Notes under the pieces: generated by a model
The model's input: only the letters and a program-made list of their open reading frames with translations
Database searches by the model: none
What the model was told of the DNA's origin: nothing
Source of the DNA: Acidimicrobiales bacterium
GTDB lineage: Bacteria > Actinomycetota > Acidimicrobiia > Acidimicrobiales > Palsa-688
Reading direction: 5' to 3'
NCBI GenBank assembly: GCA_030039575.1
Contig: JASHVH010000018.1
Location: forward strand, 1 to 8,161
DNA length: 8,161 bases
Shown here: positions 1-6,731 of the stretch, piece after piece
How the letters are laid out: each line of letters begins with the position of its first letter
Position numbering within the stretch: position 1 is the first letter of the stretch
Made by a program: the position numbers and the translations under genes

Positions 1-2398
1 GCGGCGCGAGTTCAACCTGGAGAGGCCCGTAGCTTCGGCGCGCCTCTACACCACGGCCTTGGGCGTTTACGAGGCCTGGCTCAACGGCCACCGGGTGGGC
101 GACGAGATCCTGGCCCCCGGTTGGACCAGTTACAAGAACCGGCTCTGCTACCAGACCTTCGATGTCACCTCCCTGTTGCAAGTGGGGGCAAACACGATCG
201 AGGCGGTGCTGGGCAACGGTTGGTACCGCGGGCAACTCACGTGGCTGAAACAGCGAGACGTGTACGGGGACCGGCTGGCCTATCTGGCCCAGCTCGAGGT
301 CACGTGCCGGGACGGGCGCGTGGAGCGCATCGTTACTGACGAGTCGTGGAGCGCAGCCGAGAGCGGGGTCCTCGAGGACGACCTCTACGACGGTCAGACG
401 ACAGACCTGCGGGTCGAGGTGAACGGCCCGTGGACAGGCGTCGAGGTCGTCGCGTGGGATCCGGCCACACTTGTGTCCGCCCAAGGCCCTCCCGTCCGGC
501 GGGTCATGAGCATGCCTGCCCGCCAGCTGACCGCGACCGGGAAAGGGACGTCTCTCGTCGATTTTGGCCAAAACCTCGTGGGCTGGGTACGGCTGACGCT
601 GCACGATACGGTGCCCGGCCAAGAGGTGACCGTACGCCACGCCGAGGTCCTGGAGGACGGTGAACTGGGGACCCGGCCTTTGCGCGGGGCCAAGGCTACG
701 GACAGGTACATTCTCAGGGGCGCCGGAGCAGAGGTGCTCGAGCCCGCGTTCACCTTCCACGGTTTTCGCTACGCCGACGTCGCCGGTGCCGGCGACTTGG
801 ACCTCAGCCAGGTCGAGGCTGTCGTCGTGGCCAATGACCTGGCCCGGACCGGGTGGTTCGAGTCGTCGAGCCAAGAACTCAACCGGCTGCACGAAAACGT
901 GGTGTGGGGTATGCGCGGCAATTTCCTTGCCATCCCCACGGACTGCCCGCAGCGGGACGAACGTTTGGGTTGGACCGGCGACATCCAGGTATTTTCCCCG
1001 ACGGCCAGCTCACTGTTCGACTGCGCCGGTTTTCTCTGCTCGTGGTTGGCCGACCTGGCGGCAGAGCAGCACGAGGACGGCAACGTCCCGCTGGTGGTGC
1101 CCAATGTTCTGCCGTTGGGACCACCCATCGCTGTGTGGGGCGACGCCGCGTGCGTGGTCCCCTGGGTGCTTTATGAGCGCTTCGGCGATCGCGGCATCCT
1201 GGAGGCACAGTGGGACAGCATGCAGAAATGGGTCGATGGCGTGGCCGCCCGGGCCGGGGACGACTTACTGTGGAGTGGGCAGTTCCAGTTGGGCGACTGG
1301 CTGGACCCGACGGCGCCGCCAGACAACCCGGCCGCCGCCAAAGCCAACCCCGATGTAATCGCCACCGCTTACTTTGCCAAATCGGCAGAAATCCTGTCTC
1401 GCTCCGCCTCCGTGCTCGGCAAGGTCCAGGAGGCGGACAGTTACGGTGAATTGGCGGCGCGCGTGCGTGATGCCTTCGCCGAGAATTATGTGACGCCGGC
1501 CGGCCGTGTCCTCAGCGACGCTCAGACCGTCTACGCCCTAGCTATTGCCTGGGCGCTGCTCCCCACCGAGGAGCAGCGCGCCGGGGCCGGCCGGCGGCTG
1601 GCCGACCTCGTCCGGCTCAGCGGCCACCGGATAAGCACGGGGTTCGCCGGTACGCCGCTCATCCTCGACGCCTTGACTGAGAGCGGTTACGGCGACGTCG
1701 CCTACCGCCTCCTTTTCCAGCGCCAGGTACCTTCATGGCTGTACGCCGTGTCGATGGGGGCGACGACGGTCTGGGAACGCTGGGACAGCATGCTCCCCGA
1801 TGGGTCCATCAACCCCGGCGAGATGACGTCTTTCAACCATTACGCCCTCGGCGCCGTGGCTGACTACCTCCATCGCGTGGTGGCCGGGCTCGCTCCGCAG
1901 GAGCCTGGTTACCGGTCCATCATCGTTAAACCCCTGCCCGGACAAGCCCTCAGTTATGCCCGGGCCCGCCAGGACACGCCGTACGGGACGGCCGAGGTGG
2001 CGTGGCGGCGGGACGCCGGCCAGTTCGTGCTCGACGTGCGCGTCCCCCAAGGCGCGACCGCGCAGGTCTGGCTCCCGGGCAACCCCAGCCCGGAACTCGT
2101 GGCCGCCGGACAGCATAAATGGAGCACCATGGACCCGGTGGGCGACGAGGCACCCCTGCCCCGTTCGGCGACCGTACTCGACCTTCTTGGCCACGAAGCC
2201 GCTTGGCTCGAGTTCTCCAAGATCTTTGCCTCTTTTGCGAACATGGGCGACGACCGTTCGGTGTTCGAGCTGCTGGCGAAATTCTCCGGCACTTCCCTGT
2301 CGGATCTCCTCGATTTCCCGATCGGCCTGGGCATGCAGCCACCACCGTCCGAAGCACGGGCCGAGCTCGAGTCGGTTATCACCCGCTACTCTGCCTGA
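1..2398 (+). CDS. Alpha-L-rhamnosidase, GH78 family (5'-truncated by window edge)
   Basis: This enzyme would hydrolyse terminal alpha-L-rhamnose from glycosides or polysaccharides by an inverting mechanism. The frame is open from base 2, so the TTG at 59 is internal; 798 residues are present and perhaps 100-200 are missing. Residues below count from base 2. The order is an N-terminal beta domain (about 3-160, with LNGHRVGDEILAPGW), a second beta domain (about 165-275, VDFGQNLVGW), an (alpha/alpha)6 barrel (about 280-625) and a C-terminal beta sandwich (about 630-710). The barrel has DCPQRDERLGWTGD, matching Streptomyces avermitilis Rha78A: D314, E320 (general acid), W324 and D327. The catalytic base is E592 in TTVWERWDS. 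A tail of about 88 residues follows the usual family end. The stop lies inside the 3' end of the convergent mannosidase gene. Localisation is unknown because the N-terminus is absent. The family call is very secure; the substrate is inferred. Confidence 0.96.
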   Translation, partial: RREFNLERPVASARLYTTALGVYEAWLNGHRVGDEILAPGWTSYKNRLCYQTFDVTSLLQVGANTIEAVLGNGWYRGQLTWLKQRDVYGDRLAYLAQLEVTCRDGRVERIVTDESWSAAESGVLEDDLYDGQTTDLRVEVNGPWTGVEVVAWDPATLVSAQGPPVRRVMSMPARQLTATGKGTSLVDFGQNLVGWVRLTLHDTVPGQEVTVRHAEVLEDGELGTRPLRGAKATDRYILRGAGAEVLEPAFTFHGFRYADVAGAGDLDLSQVEAVVVANDLARTGWFESSSQELNRLHENVVWGMRGNFLAIPTDCPQRDERLGWTGDIQVFSPTASSLFDCAGFLCSWLADLAAEQHEDGNVPLVVPNVLPLGPPIAVWGDAACVVPWVLYERFGDRGILEAQWDSMQKWVDGVAARAGDDLLWSGQFQLGDWLDPTAPPDNPAAAKANPDVIATAYFAKSAEILSRSASVLGKVQEADSYGELAARVRDAFAENYVTPAGRVLSDAQTVYALAIAWALLPTEEQRAGAGRRLADLVRLSGHRISTGFAGTPLILDALTESGYGDVAYRLLFQRQVPSWLYAVSMGATTVWERWDSMLPDGSINPGEMTSFNHYALGAVADYLHRVVAGLAPQEPGYRSIIVKPLPGQALSYARARQDTPYGTAEVAWRRDAGQFVLDVRVPQGATAQVWLPGNPSPELVAAGQHKWSTMDPVGDEAPLPRSATVLDLLGHEAAWLEFSKIFASFANMGDDRSVFELLAKFSGTSLSDLLDFPIGLGMQPPPSEARAELESVITRYSA

Positions 2399-5300
2399 CC
2401 CCTGACCAATCTCAAGGTCAGCACCTGGAACGGCCTCAACTGCAATGCAATAGTGTTGCCCGGGCCCACCTCCACCTCAGTAGAGGGGCGTTCCAGCAGG
2501 TCGGTCACCGTCGCCGAACGGACAGGGAAACCGGCCTGCAGCGTCGTCTGGGCCCGGCCCCCGAGCGACTCGTAACAGCGTACGACCACGTCCCCCGAGC
2601 GGTCATCGGCCGCCTTCACGGCCTCGACTACCACGGCTTCGTTGTCCAGTTGCACCAAAGGTCGCACATCCTGGCCGGACGGCACCGTCCGGAGCGGGAG
2701 GTTGAACTGGTAACCGTGACGGACGGCGTCGGCCACGGTCGCGCCCGGGATGATCCCGAAATGGAAGCGGTGGACGCCGTTGTCGGCCCGGTGGTCCGGG
2801 AAGCGAGGGCCGCGGATGACCGTGAGCCTGACCATGGTGGCCCGTCCGCCCCCGGGTTTGGCCAGTGCGGTCACCTCATGCCCATAGGTCCCGCGGTTGA
2901 CCACGGCAACGCCGAAACCCGGTTCACCCACGTGGAGGAAGCGGTGCGCCACGTACTCAAAACGGGCAACGTCCCATGAAGTGTTGGTATGGGTGGGCCT
3001 CTCGACGTGGCCGAACTGGATCTCCGCTGTGGACCGGTCGGCGTGCACGTCGACGGGCAGAGCCAGTTTCAACAGGCGTTCGCGTTCGCGCCAGTCCAGC
3101 TCCAGGTCGACCTCGATGACCCGGCTACCGGCGGCCAGGCTCATCGTTTGCACGGCGCGAGACGACCCGAAGGTGTACTCGGCTCTGACGGCCACCTGGT
3201 CGGGCCCCCGTTCAATCACGGTGATCTCCTGCGGCGCACTTATGTCACGGTGCGTGTGGCGGTAGAAGGGGTCGATGTCCCACGCGGGCCAGTTGTTCGG
3301 GTAGTCCGGGTGCAACTGGAGGACGCCTCCGGCCAACCCGGGGGGGATAACCTCGCGCCCGGTGGCCAGGTCGAGCAGGGAGGTTATTTGCCCGTCGGCG
3401 TTGAGTTCCACCCGCACCAGCTCGTTTTCGAGGACCGAACCACCACTCACCTTCGCCCCGCCAGAAGACGCACTCAGCCTCCCCGCGCCGAACGCGGGCA
3501 CACCGTTCTGCGGGTGAGGAGCGGCATTGAACGCCACGGCCCCCCCGGTACCCGACGCGCCCGCAGTACCTGACGCGTCAGTGGCCGGCTCGTTGGCCAC
3601 CCCCCCGGTGCCCTCGCCACTCGAGCTCAAAGCGGTTATAGCCCGCTCGATGACGCCTTCGAGGCGGGCGGCGCTGCGGGCGTGGCTGGCGATGGCGTCG
3701 TCATTGACCATCGCTATCGACGAACCGGGCAGGATGTCATGGAACTGGTTGAGGAGGACGTCCCGCCAGATCCCCTCGAGCTCCTCGTAGGGGTACGGCA
3801 ACCGGCCTCCCACCAGTGCAGCCGTCGACCACAGTTCGGCCTCCCGCAAGAGGTTCTCGCAGTGCCGGTTCCCTTGTTTTATCTCCACCTGGCTGGTCAG
3901 AGTGCCTCGGTGGAGTTCAAGGTAGAGCTCCCCCGACCAGACGGGAGCATCCACGTACTCGGCCTGTGCGGCGGCAAAGAACCTGGACGGGGCCTCCACC
4001 ACGACACGCGAAGAACCGTCGAGGTCAGCCAACCGCCGGGCGCGCTCCATCATTTCCCTGGTCGGTCCCCCACCCCCGTCGCCATAGCCGAACGGCACCA
4101 AAGACCGGGTACCGAAGCCCTGCTCGGCGTAATTACGGGCAGCGTGAGCCAGTTCCGACGGCAGCATTTCGGCGTTGTACGTGTCGGCGGGCGGGAAGTG
4201 AGTAAAGACACGGCTGCCGTCGATCCCCTCCCACCAGAACGTGTGGTGGGGGAACTTGTCGGTGTCGTTCCACGAAATCTTCTGAGTCAGGAACCAGCGC
4301 GAGCCGGAAAGCAGGACGAGCTGCGGTAGAGCAGCCGAGTACCCGAAGCAGTCCGGGAGCCACACCTCCTCGGTCTCCACCCCGAGCTCGGATAGGAAAA
4401 AACGTTTGCCGTAGACGAGTTGGCGGACCAGCGACTCGGCCCCCGTGACGTTGGTGTCGGACTCGACCCACATCCCCCCGACCGGCACGATCTGGCCGCT
4501 TTTCACTTGCTCCTTCATCCGTTCGAACACGGCCGGGTACTTATCCTTCATCCACCACCATTGCTGGGCCTGGGAGCAGGCGAAGACGAGCTCGGGGTAG
4601 CGTTCGCCGAGCGCCGCCACGTTGGAAAAGGTGCGGGCGCATTTACGAATTGTCTCCGTCACGGGCCACAACCAGGCCGAGTCGATGTGAGCGTGGCCCA
4701 CGGCAGAGATGCGATGGGCCGTGCGCGCCGCCGGTGCCGCCATGACCTCTTTGAGGACTTCTCTGGCGAGCTGGGGGTCTTCGTCCAGATCGTAGGCGTC
4801 CACAGATCGTTCGAGTGCCCTGAGGATCTCGTGACGGCGGGGTTCGGTCGGGGCCAACTGCTCCATCACCCCTAACAGCACCTCGACGTCGGTAGCCAGC
4901 GCCAGCGCGTCCTCGTCGATCATTACGAGGTCGGCGCCTCCGAACACATAGAGAGGCTCGGTCCCCATGGTGGCTCTGTCACCGAGCAGAGCCGAGCGCG
5001 ATGGTTCGCGCCGGACCAAGAAAGATGGCATCGCCACGGCCTCGACGAAGCACGACCACGCAGCGGGCAAGTCGCCGGTCTCGACTGCCACCCAGTTGTT
5101 CTTGGGCTGGACGGCTTTCACAGGTTTGCCGTCCGGGCTGAACACTAAGCCCTCAGCTTGAAAACCTGGCCCGCGGTCATTGAACCCGAGGTCGACGGTG
5201 GCCTCGACCCTCATACCCCTCCACCGGGAAGGCACCTGCCCCGAGATCTGGAACCAGGTGGTCGACCACGGGGCACCCCACTTCAGCCCCGGTTGCACCG

Positions 5301-5460
5301 GGGTATAGCTGGCCGACAGAGCCTCGCTCACCCCCACCGGCTCGCCGCTCACGAACGCTGATACCGAACATGTCTCCCGTTCAGCCTGCACCCGCGGCCT
5401 CAGGCGCTGTTGCAGGGTGTTCTTGATACGGCCTTCAGTTTTGAGCACATCGTCGTGCAT
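2386..5460 (-). CDS. Alpha-mannosidase, GH38 family (MAN2C1/Ams1-like)
   Basis: This is a retaining, metal-dependent exo-alpha-mannosidase of 1024 residues, a normal bacterial GH38 length. It has no signal peptide, so it is probably cytosolic and would act on imported or endogenous mannosides. A beta-rich lead-in (about 1-245, with WGAPWSTTWF) is typical of the MAN2C1-like branch. The catalytic domain begins at GHAHIDSAWLW (255-265). H258, D260, D370 and H517 match the zinc ligands of Golgi mannosidase II, and D370 in LPDCFGYS is the nucleophile. Other family signatures are GDGGGGPT (460-467), NQFHDILPGSS (571-581) and NNWPAWDID (722-730). A Gly/Ser/Thr/Ala-rich linker (611-640) joins the helical middle domain to the C-terminal beta domains. 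The ATG at 5460 has a Shine-Dalgarno sequence. It lies 52 bp after the rid gene and may be co-transcribed with it. The last 13 bp overlap the rhamnosidase 3' end. Function is confident, natural substrate unknown. Confidence 0.96.
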   Translation of the reverse strand: MHDDVLKTEGRIKNTLQQRLRPRVQAERETCSVSAFVSGEPVGVSEALSASYTPVQPGLKWGAPWSTTWFQISGQVPSRWRGMRVEATVDLGFNDRGPGFQAEGLVFSPDGKPVKAVQPKNNWVAVETGDLPAAWSCFVEAVAMPSFLVRREPSRSALLGDRATMGTEPLYVFGGADLVMIDEDALALATDVEVLLGVMEQLAPTEPRRHEILRALERSVDAYDLDEDPQLAREVLKEVMAAPAARTAHRISAVGHAHIDSAWLWPVTETIRKCARTFSNVAALGERYPELVFACSQAQQWWWMKDKYPAVFERMKEQVKSGQIVPVGGMWVESDTNVTGAESLVRQLVYGKRFFLSELGVETEEVWLPDCFGYSAALPQLVLLSGSRWFLTQKISWNDTDKFPHHTFWWEGIDGSRVFTHFPPADTYNAEMLPSELAHAARNYAEQGFGTRSLVPFGYGDGGGGPTREMMERARRLADLDGSSRVVVEAPSRFFAAAQAEYVDAPVWSGELYLELHRGTLTSQVEIKQGNRHCENLLREAELWSTAALVGGRLPYPYEELEGIWRDVLLNQFHDILPGSSIAMVNDDAIASHARSAARLEGVIERAITALSSSGEGTGGVANEPATDASGTAGASGTGGAVAFNAAPHPQNGVPAFGAGRLSASSGGAKVSGGSVLENELVRVELNADGQITSLLDLATGREVIPPGLAGGVLQLHPDYPNNWPAWDIDPFYRHTHRDISAPQEITVIERGPDQVAVRAEYTFGSSRAVQTMSLAAGSRVIEVDLELDWRERERLLKLALPVDVHADRSTAEIQFGHVERPTHTNTSWDVARFEYVAHRFLHVGEPGFGVAVVNRGTYGHEVTALAKPGGGRATMVRLTVIRGPRFPDHRADNGVHRFHFGIIPGATVADAVRHGYQFNLPLRTVPSGQDVRPLVQLDNEAVVVEAVKAADDRSGDVVVRCYESLGGRAQTTLQAGFPVRSATVTDLLERPSTEVEVGPGNTIALQLRPFQVLTLRLVRGQAE
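2402..2421. repeat. Hairpin and tandem 7-mer at the convergent gene junction
   Basis: CTGACC (2402-2407) and GGTCAG (2416-2421) form a perfect 6-bp stem with an 8-nt loop, 3 nt after the rhamnosidase stop and within the last codons of the mannosidase gene. The left arm is also part of a tandem repeat, CCTGACC twice at 2394-2407. There is no T-tract on either strand, so it is at best a weak, possibly bidirectional, stalling element. Confidence 0.3.
3541..3630 (-). repeat. Low-complexity linker with internal repeats in GH38
   Basis: This stretch encodes residues 611-640 of the mannosidase, almost entirely Gly, Ser, Thr and Ala, including the tandem ASGTAG-ASGTGG. At DNA level, GTACCCGACGCG (3548-3559) recurs 18 bp on with one mismatch (3566-3577). 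CCCCCCGGT occurs at 3541 and 3601, exactly 60 bp apart. Both periods are multiples of three, so expansion or contraction would keep the frame. Confidence 0.6.
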
Positions 5461-5465
5461 TGCGA

Positions 5466-5475
5466 CCCTTCCTTT
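5466..5475 (-). promoter_or_regulatory. Ribosome binding site of the GH38 gene
   Basis: Read on the - strand, AAAGGAAGGG lies 5 nt before the ATG at 5460. It is purine-rich with two GGA/AGG cores, and it supports this ATG as the start. A weak -10-like TAACTT lies further upstream at 5503-5508, but I see no matching -35, so whether GH38 has its own promoter is open. Confidence 0.65.
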
Positions 5476-5512
5476 CGGGGTACCGGACCACCGGCAATGA
5501 CGAAGTTAGCCT

Positions 5513-5899
5513 CTAGTCCACTACTACTGCCTCGGCCTCGACCTCCACTTTCCAGCGGGGGTCGAGCAGCCCGGCTACGACGACCATGCTGGTGGCGGGA
5601 CGGACACCTCGGAAAAGCTCCCCGTGGACCGAGCCGACGACCTCGGCGTCGGCCACGGACGTGATGAAGATGCGCGTCCGTACGACGTCGGACAAGCTCG
5701 CCCCCAGTTCCGAAATAGCGGCCTCAATGATCTCGAAACAGCGGCGCGCCTGTACGCCGGCATCATCCGGGCAACCGCCGTCGGGCCAGACAGGGGCCGT
5801 CCCCGAGACGATGACCCGGTTGCCTATACGCGTGGCCCGGCTGTAGCCGACCGGCTCTTCGAACGGCGACCCCGACGACACCCATCGCCGACCGGGCAT
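5513..5899 (-). CDS. Rid (YjgF/YER057c/UK114) family protein lacking the RidA arginine
   Basis: This is a 128-residue protein of the Rid superfamily, small proteins that form trimers with ligand pockets at the subunit interfaces. Family features are SSGSPFEEPVGYSRA (8-22), NRVIVSGTAP (27-36), the helix with ARRCFEIIEAAISELGASL (51-69), DVVRTRIFIT (71-80), RPATSM (100-105) and the closing strand KVEVEAEAVV (117-126). E. coli RidA hydrolyses reactive enamines/imines such as 2-aminoacrylate and needs an Arg in the motif PARS. Here the aligned residue is Thr103, as in Rid subgroups that lack deaminase activity, so the usual RidA role should not be assumed. The start at 5899 fits the family N-terminus. 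It has a candidate leaderless promoter and no Shine-Dalgarno sequence. It sits between a uracil-DNA glycosylase gene and the mannosidase gene on the same strand. Family call secure, substrate unknown. Confidence 0.93.
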   Translation of the reverse strand: MPGRRWVSSGSPFEEPVGYSRATRIGNRVIVSGTAPVWPDGGCPDDAGVQARRCFEIIEAAISELGASLSDVVRTRIFITSVADAEVVGSVHGELFRGVRPATSMVVVAGLLDPRWKVEVEAEAVVVD

Positions 5900-5908
5900 A
5901 CGTGAGAA

Positions 5909-5914
5909 ATTATC
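5909..5914 (-). promoter_or_regulatory. Candidate -10 box for a leaderless rid transcript
   Basis: On the - strand GATAAT ends 9 nt before the rid ATG at 5899. That would place transcription initiation at or within a few bases of the start codon. No Shine-Dalgarno sequence is present and I see no good -35 at 17-18 nt. A small 5-bp hairpin (5922-5934) lies just upstream, after the udg stop; it has no T-tract and is too weak to call a terminator. Confidence 0.5.
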
Positions 5915-5950
5915 CCAACCGCGCCGATGCGGCGAACTGGCGGCTCTCGC

Positions 5951-6631
5951 TCACCCGTCGCTCCCTCCGGCCAATGCCCAAGCCCGGCCGATCACGGTGT
6001 CAAGCATCTCTTCGGTGAGGCGGCCCGTGAAAGTGTTCTGCTGGCTCGGGTGGTAAGAACAAACGATACTCCTGCCCAAGTTTGCGGCCACCTCCACTCC
6101 ATGCCCGAAGGGAGGCCGCCGCCTCACGTCAAGCAGGCGACAACAGGCCTGGTAAGCAAACCCGCCGAGGGCGAGCAAGACCTTGAGGCCGGCCAAAAGT
6201 TCGAGTTCGCGCTCGAGGTAAGGCATGCAATTGTCCCGTTCTTCCGGAGTGGGCCGGTTATCGGGCGGCGCGCACCTGACCGGCGCCGTCACCCACACCC
6301 CCGTGGCTCGCAGGCCGTCGTCCCGAGACACGCTCTGGGGCTGGTTGGCCAACCCAGCCCGCCAGAGCGCGGCCCACAGCCAATCGCCAGACCGGTCCCC
6401 CGTGAAGACCCGCCCCGTCCGGTTACCACCGTGGGCGGCAGGCGCCAGCCCGACGACGGCCAACCGGGCCGACGGGTCGCCAAAGCCCGGTATGGGCTTG
6501 CCCCAGTACTCTTCCCCTGAATAGGCAGCCCGACGGTCGGCAGCCACCTTCTCCCGCCAGGCCACCAGCCGCGGGCAGCGCCGGCACGCGACGACCTCGT
6601 GACAGAGCGCATGGAGTTCGTCAGTGGGCAT
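5951..6631 (-). CDS. Uracil-DNA glycosylase, family 5 (UdgB type), 4Fe-4S
   Basis: This is a 226-residue base-excision repair enzyme predicted to remove uracil, and in this family also deaminated purines such as hypoxanthine, from DNA. C16 and C19 (CRRC), C120 (VRCAPP) and C135 have the spacing of the 4Fe-4S cluster ligands of family 4/5 glycosylases. Motif 1 is GLAPAAHGGNRTGRVFTG (61-78). It lacks the polar Asp/Glu used by most other UDG families at this site, which is typical of family 5 (Thermus thermophilus UDGb). The C-terminal DNA-contact motif is YHPSQQNTFTGRLT (193-206, H194). Other matches are YWGKPIPGFGDP (42-53) and PDNRPTPEE (123-131). The length is normal and no key residue is missing. 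It is divergent from the phosphatase gene across 100 bp and lies 51 bp upstream of rid on the same strand. No functional link to the glycosidases is apparent. Confidence 0.96.
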   Translation of the reverse strand: MPTDELHALCHEVVACRRCPRLVAWREKVAADRRAAYSGEEYWGKPIPGFGDPSARLAVVGLAPAAHGGNRTGRVFTGDRSGDWLWAALWRAGLANQPQSVSRDDGLRATGVWVTAPVRCAPPDNRPTPEERDNCMPYLERELELLAGLKVLLALGGFAYQACCRLLDVRRRPPFGHGVEVAANLGRSIVCSYHPSQQNTFTGRLTEEMLDTVIGRAWALAGGSDG

Positions 6632-6639
6632 GATCCGAG

Positions 6640-6645
6640 AGGCTA
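6640..6645 (-). promoter_or_regulatory. Candidate -10 box for the udg gene (leaderless geometry)
   Basis: On the - strand TAGCCT (TANNNT pattern) ends 8 nt before the ATG at 6631, and no Shine-Dalgarno sequence lies between them. The spacing resembles leaderless actinobacterial promoters. The -35 region is not recognisable, so this is a weak call taken alone. Confidence 0.35.
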
Positions 6646-6660
6646 CAAGCAGTGACGTCT

Positions 6661-6707
6661 GGTGGGCGCGTGGGTTTCACGAACCTCGGTGGGCGCCCTT
6701 TGCGCCC
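6661..6707. repeat. GGTGGGCGC direct repeats with an inverted half-copy in the divergent promoter region
   Basis: GGTGGGCGC occurs at 6661-6669 and again at 6688-6696, 27 bp apart start to start. The second copy is followed by its inverted core GCGCCC (6702-6707). This makes a perfect 6-bp hairpin (6691-6696 with 6702-6707, 5-nt loop). A further short dyad, GGTT-N5-AACC, lies between them at 6673-6685. The set lies between the two candidate -10 boxes and could be a shared operator. There is no T-tract, so it does not look like a terminator. Confidence 0.4.
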
Positions 6708-6716
6708 GGCACGGGC

Positions 6717-6722
6717 TAGCTT
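6717..6722 (+). promoter_or_regulatory. Candidate -10 box for the phosphatase gene (leaderless geometry)
   Basis: TAGCTT (TANNNT) ends 9 nt before the ATG at 6732. The only purine-rich stretch before the ATG, AGGAA at 6727-6731, touches the start codon and is too close for a normal Shine-Dalgarno. Leaderless initiation is therefore the simpler reading. No clear -35 is seen; the hairpin of the preceding repeat occupies that position. Confidence 0.35.
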
Positions 6723-6731
6723 TGGCAGGAA

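Noticed and set aside
59..61. TTG at 59 as the rhamnosidase start
   Set aside because: The frame is open to the left edge and the upstream residues (FNLERPVASARLYTTA) match the GH78 N-terminal domain, so the gene begins outside the window.
2119..2979. Open + strand frame of 286 codons across the gene junction
   Set aside because: It lies mostly antisense to the GH38 C-terminal domain, shows no domain pattern, and is explained by GC-rich antisense frames staying open.
3682..4329. Open + strand frame of 215 codons
   Set aside because: It is fully antisense to the GH38 catalytic and helical domains, which carry intact motifs; no recognisable protein features.
5922..5934. 5-bp hairpin between udg and rid as a terminator
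   Set aside because: The stem is short with a 3-nt loop and no following T-run; too weak to claim.
6691..6707. Perfect GC hairpin as a rho-independent terminator
   Set aside because: No T-tract on either side, and it lies upstream of both divergent genes, where a terminator is not expected; kept as an operator-like repeat.
6727..6731. AGGAA before the phosphatase ATG as a Shine-Dalgarno sequence
   Set aside because: It abuts the start codon, leaving no room for normal ribosome spacing.
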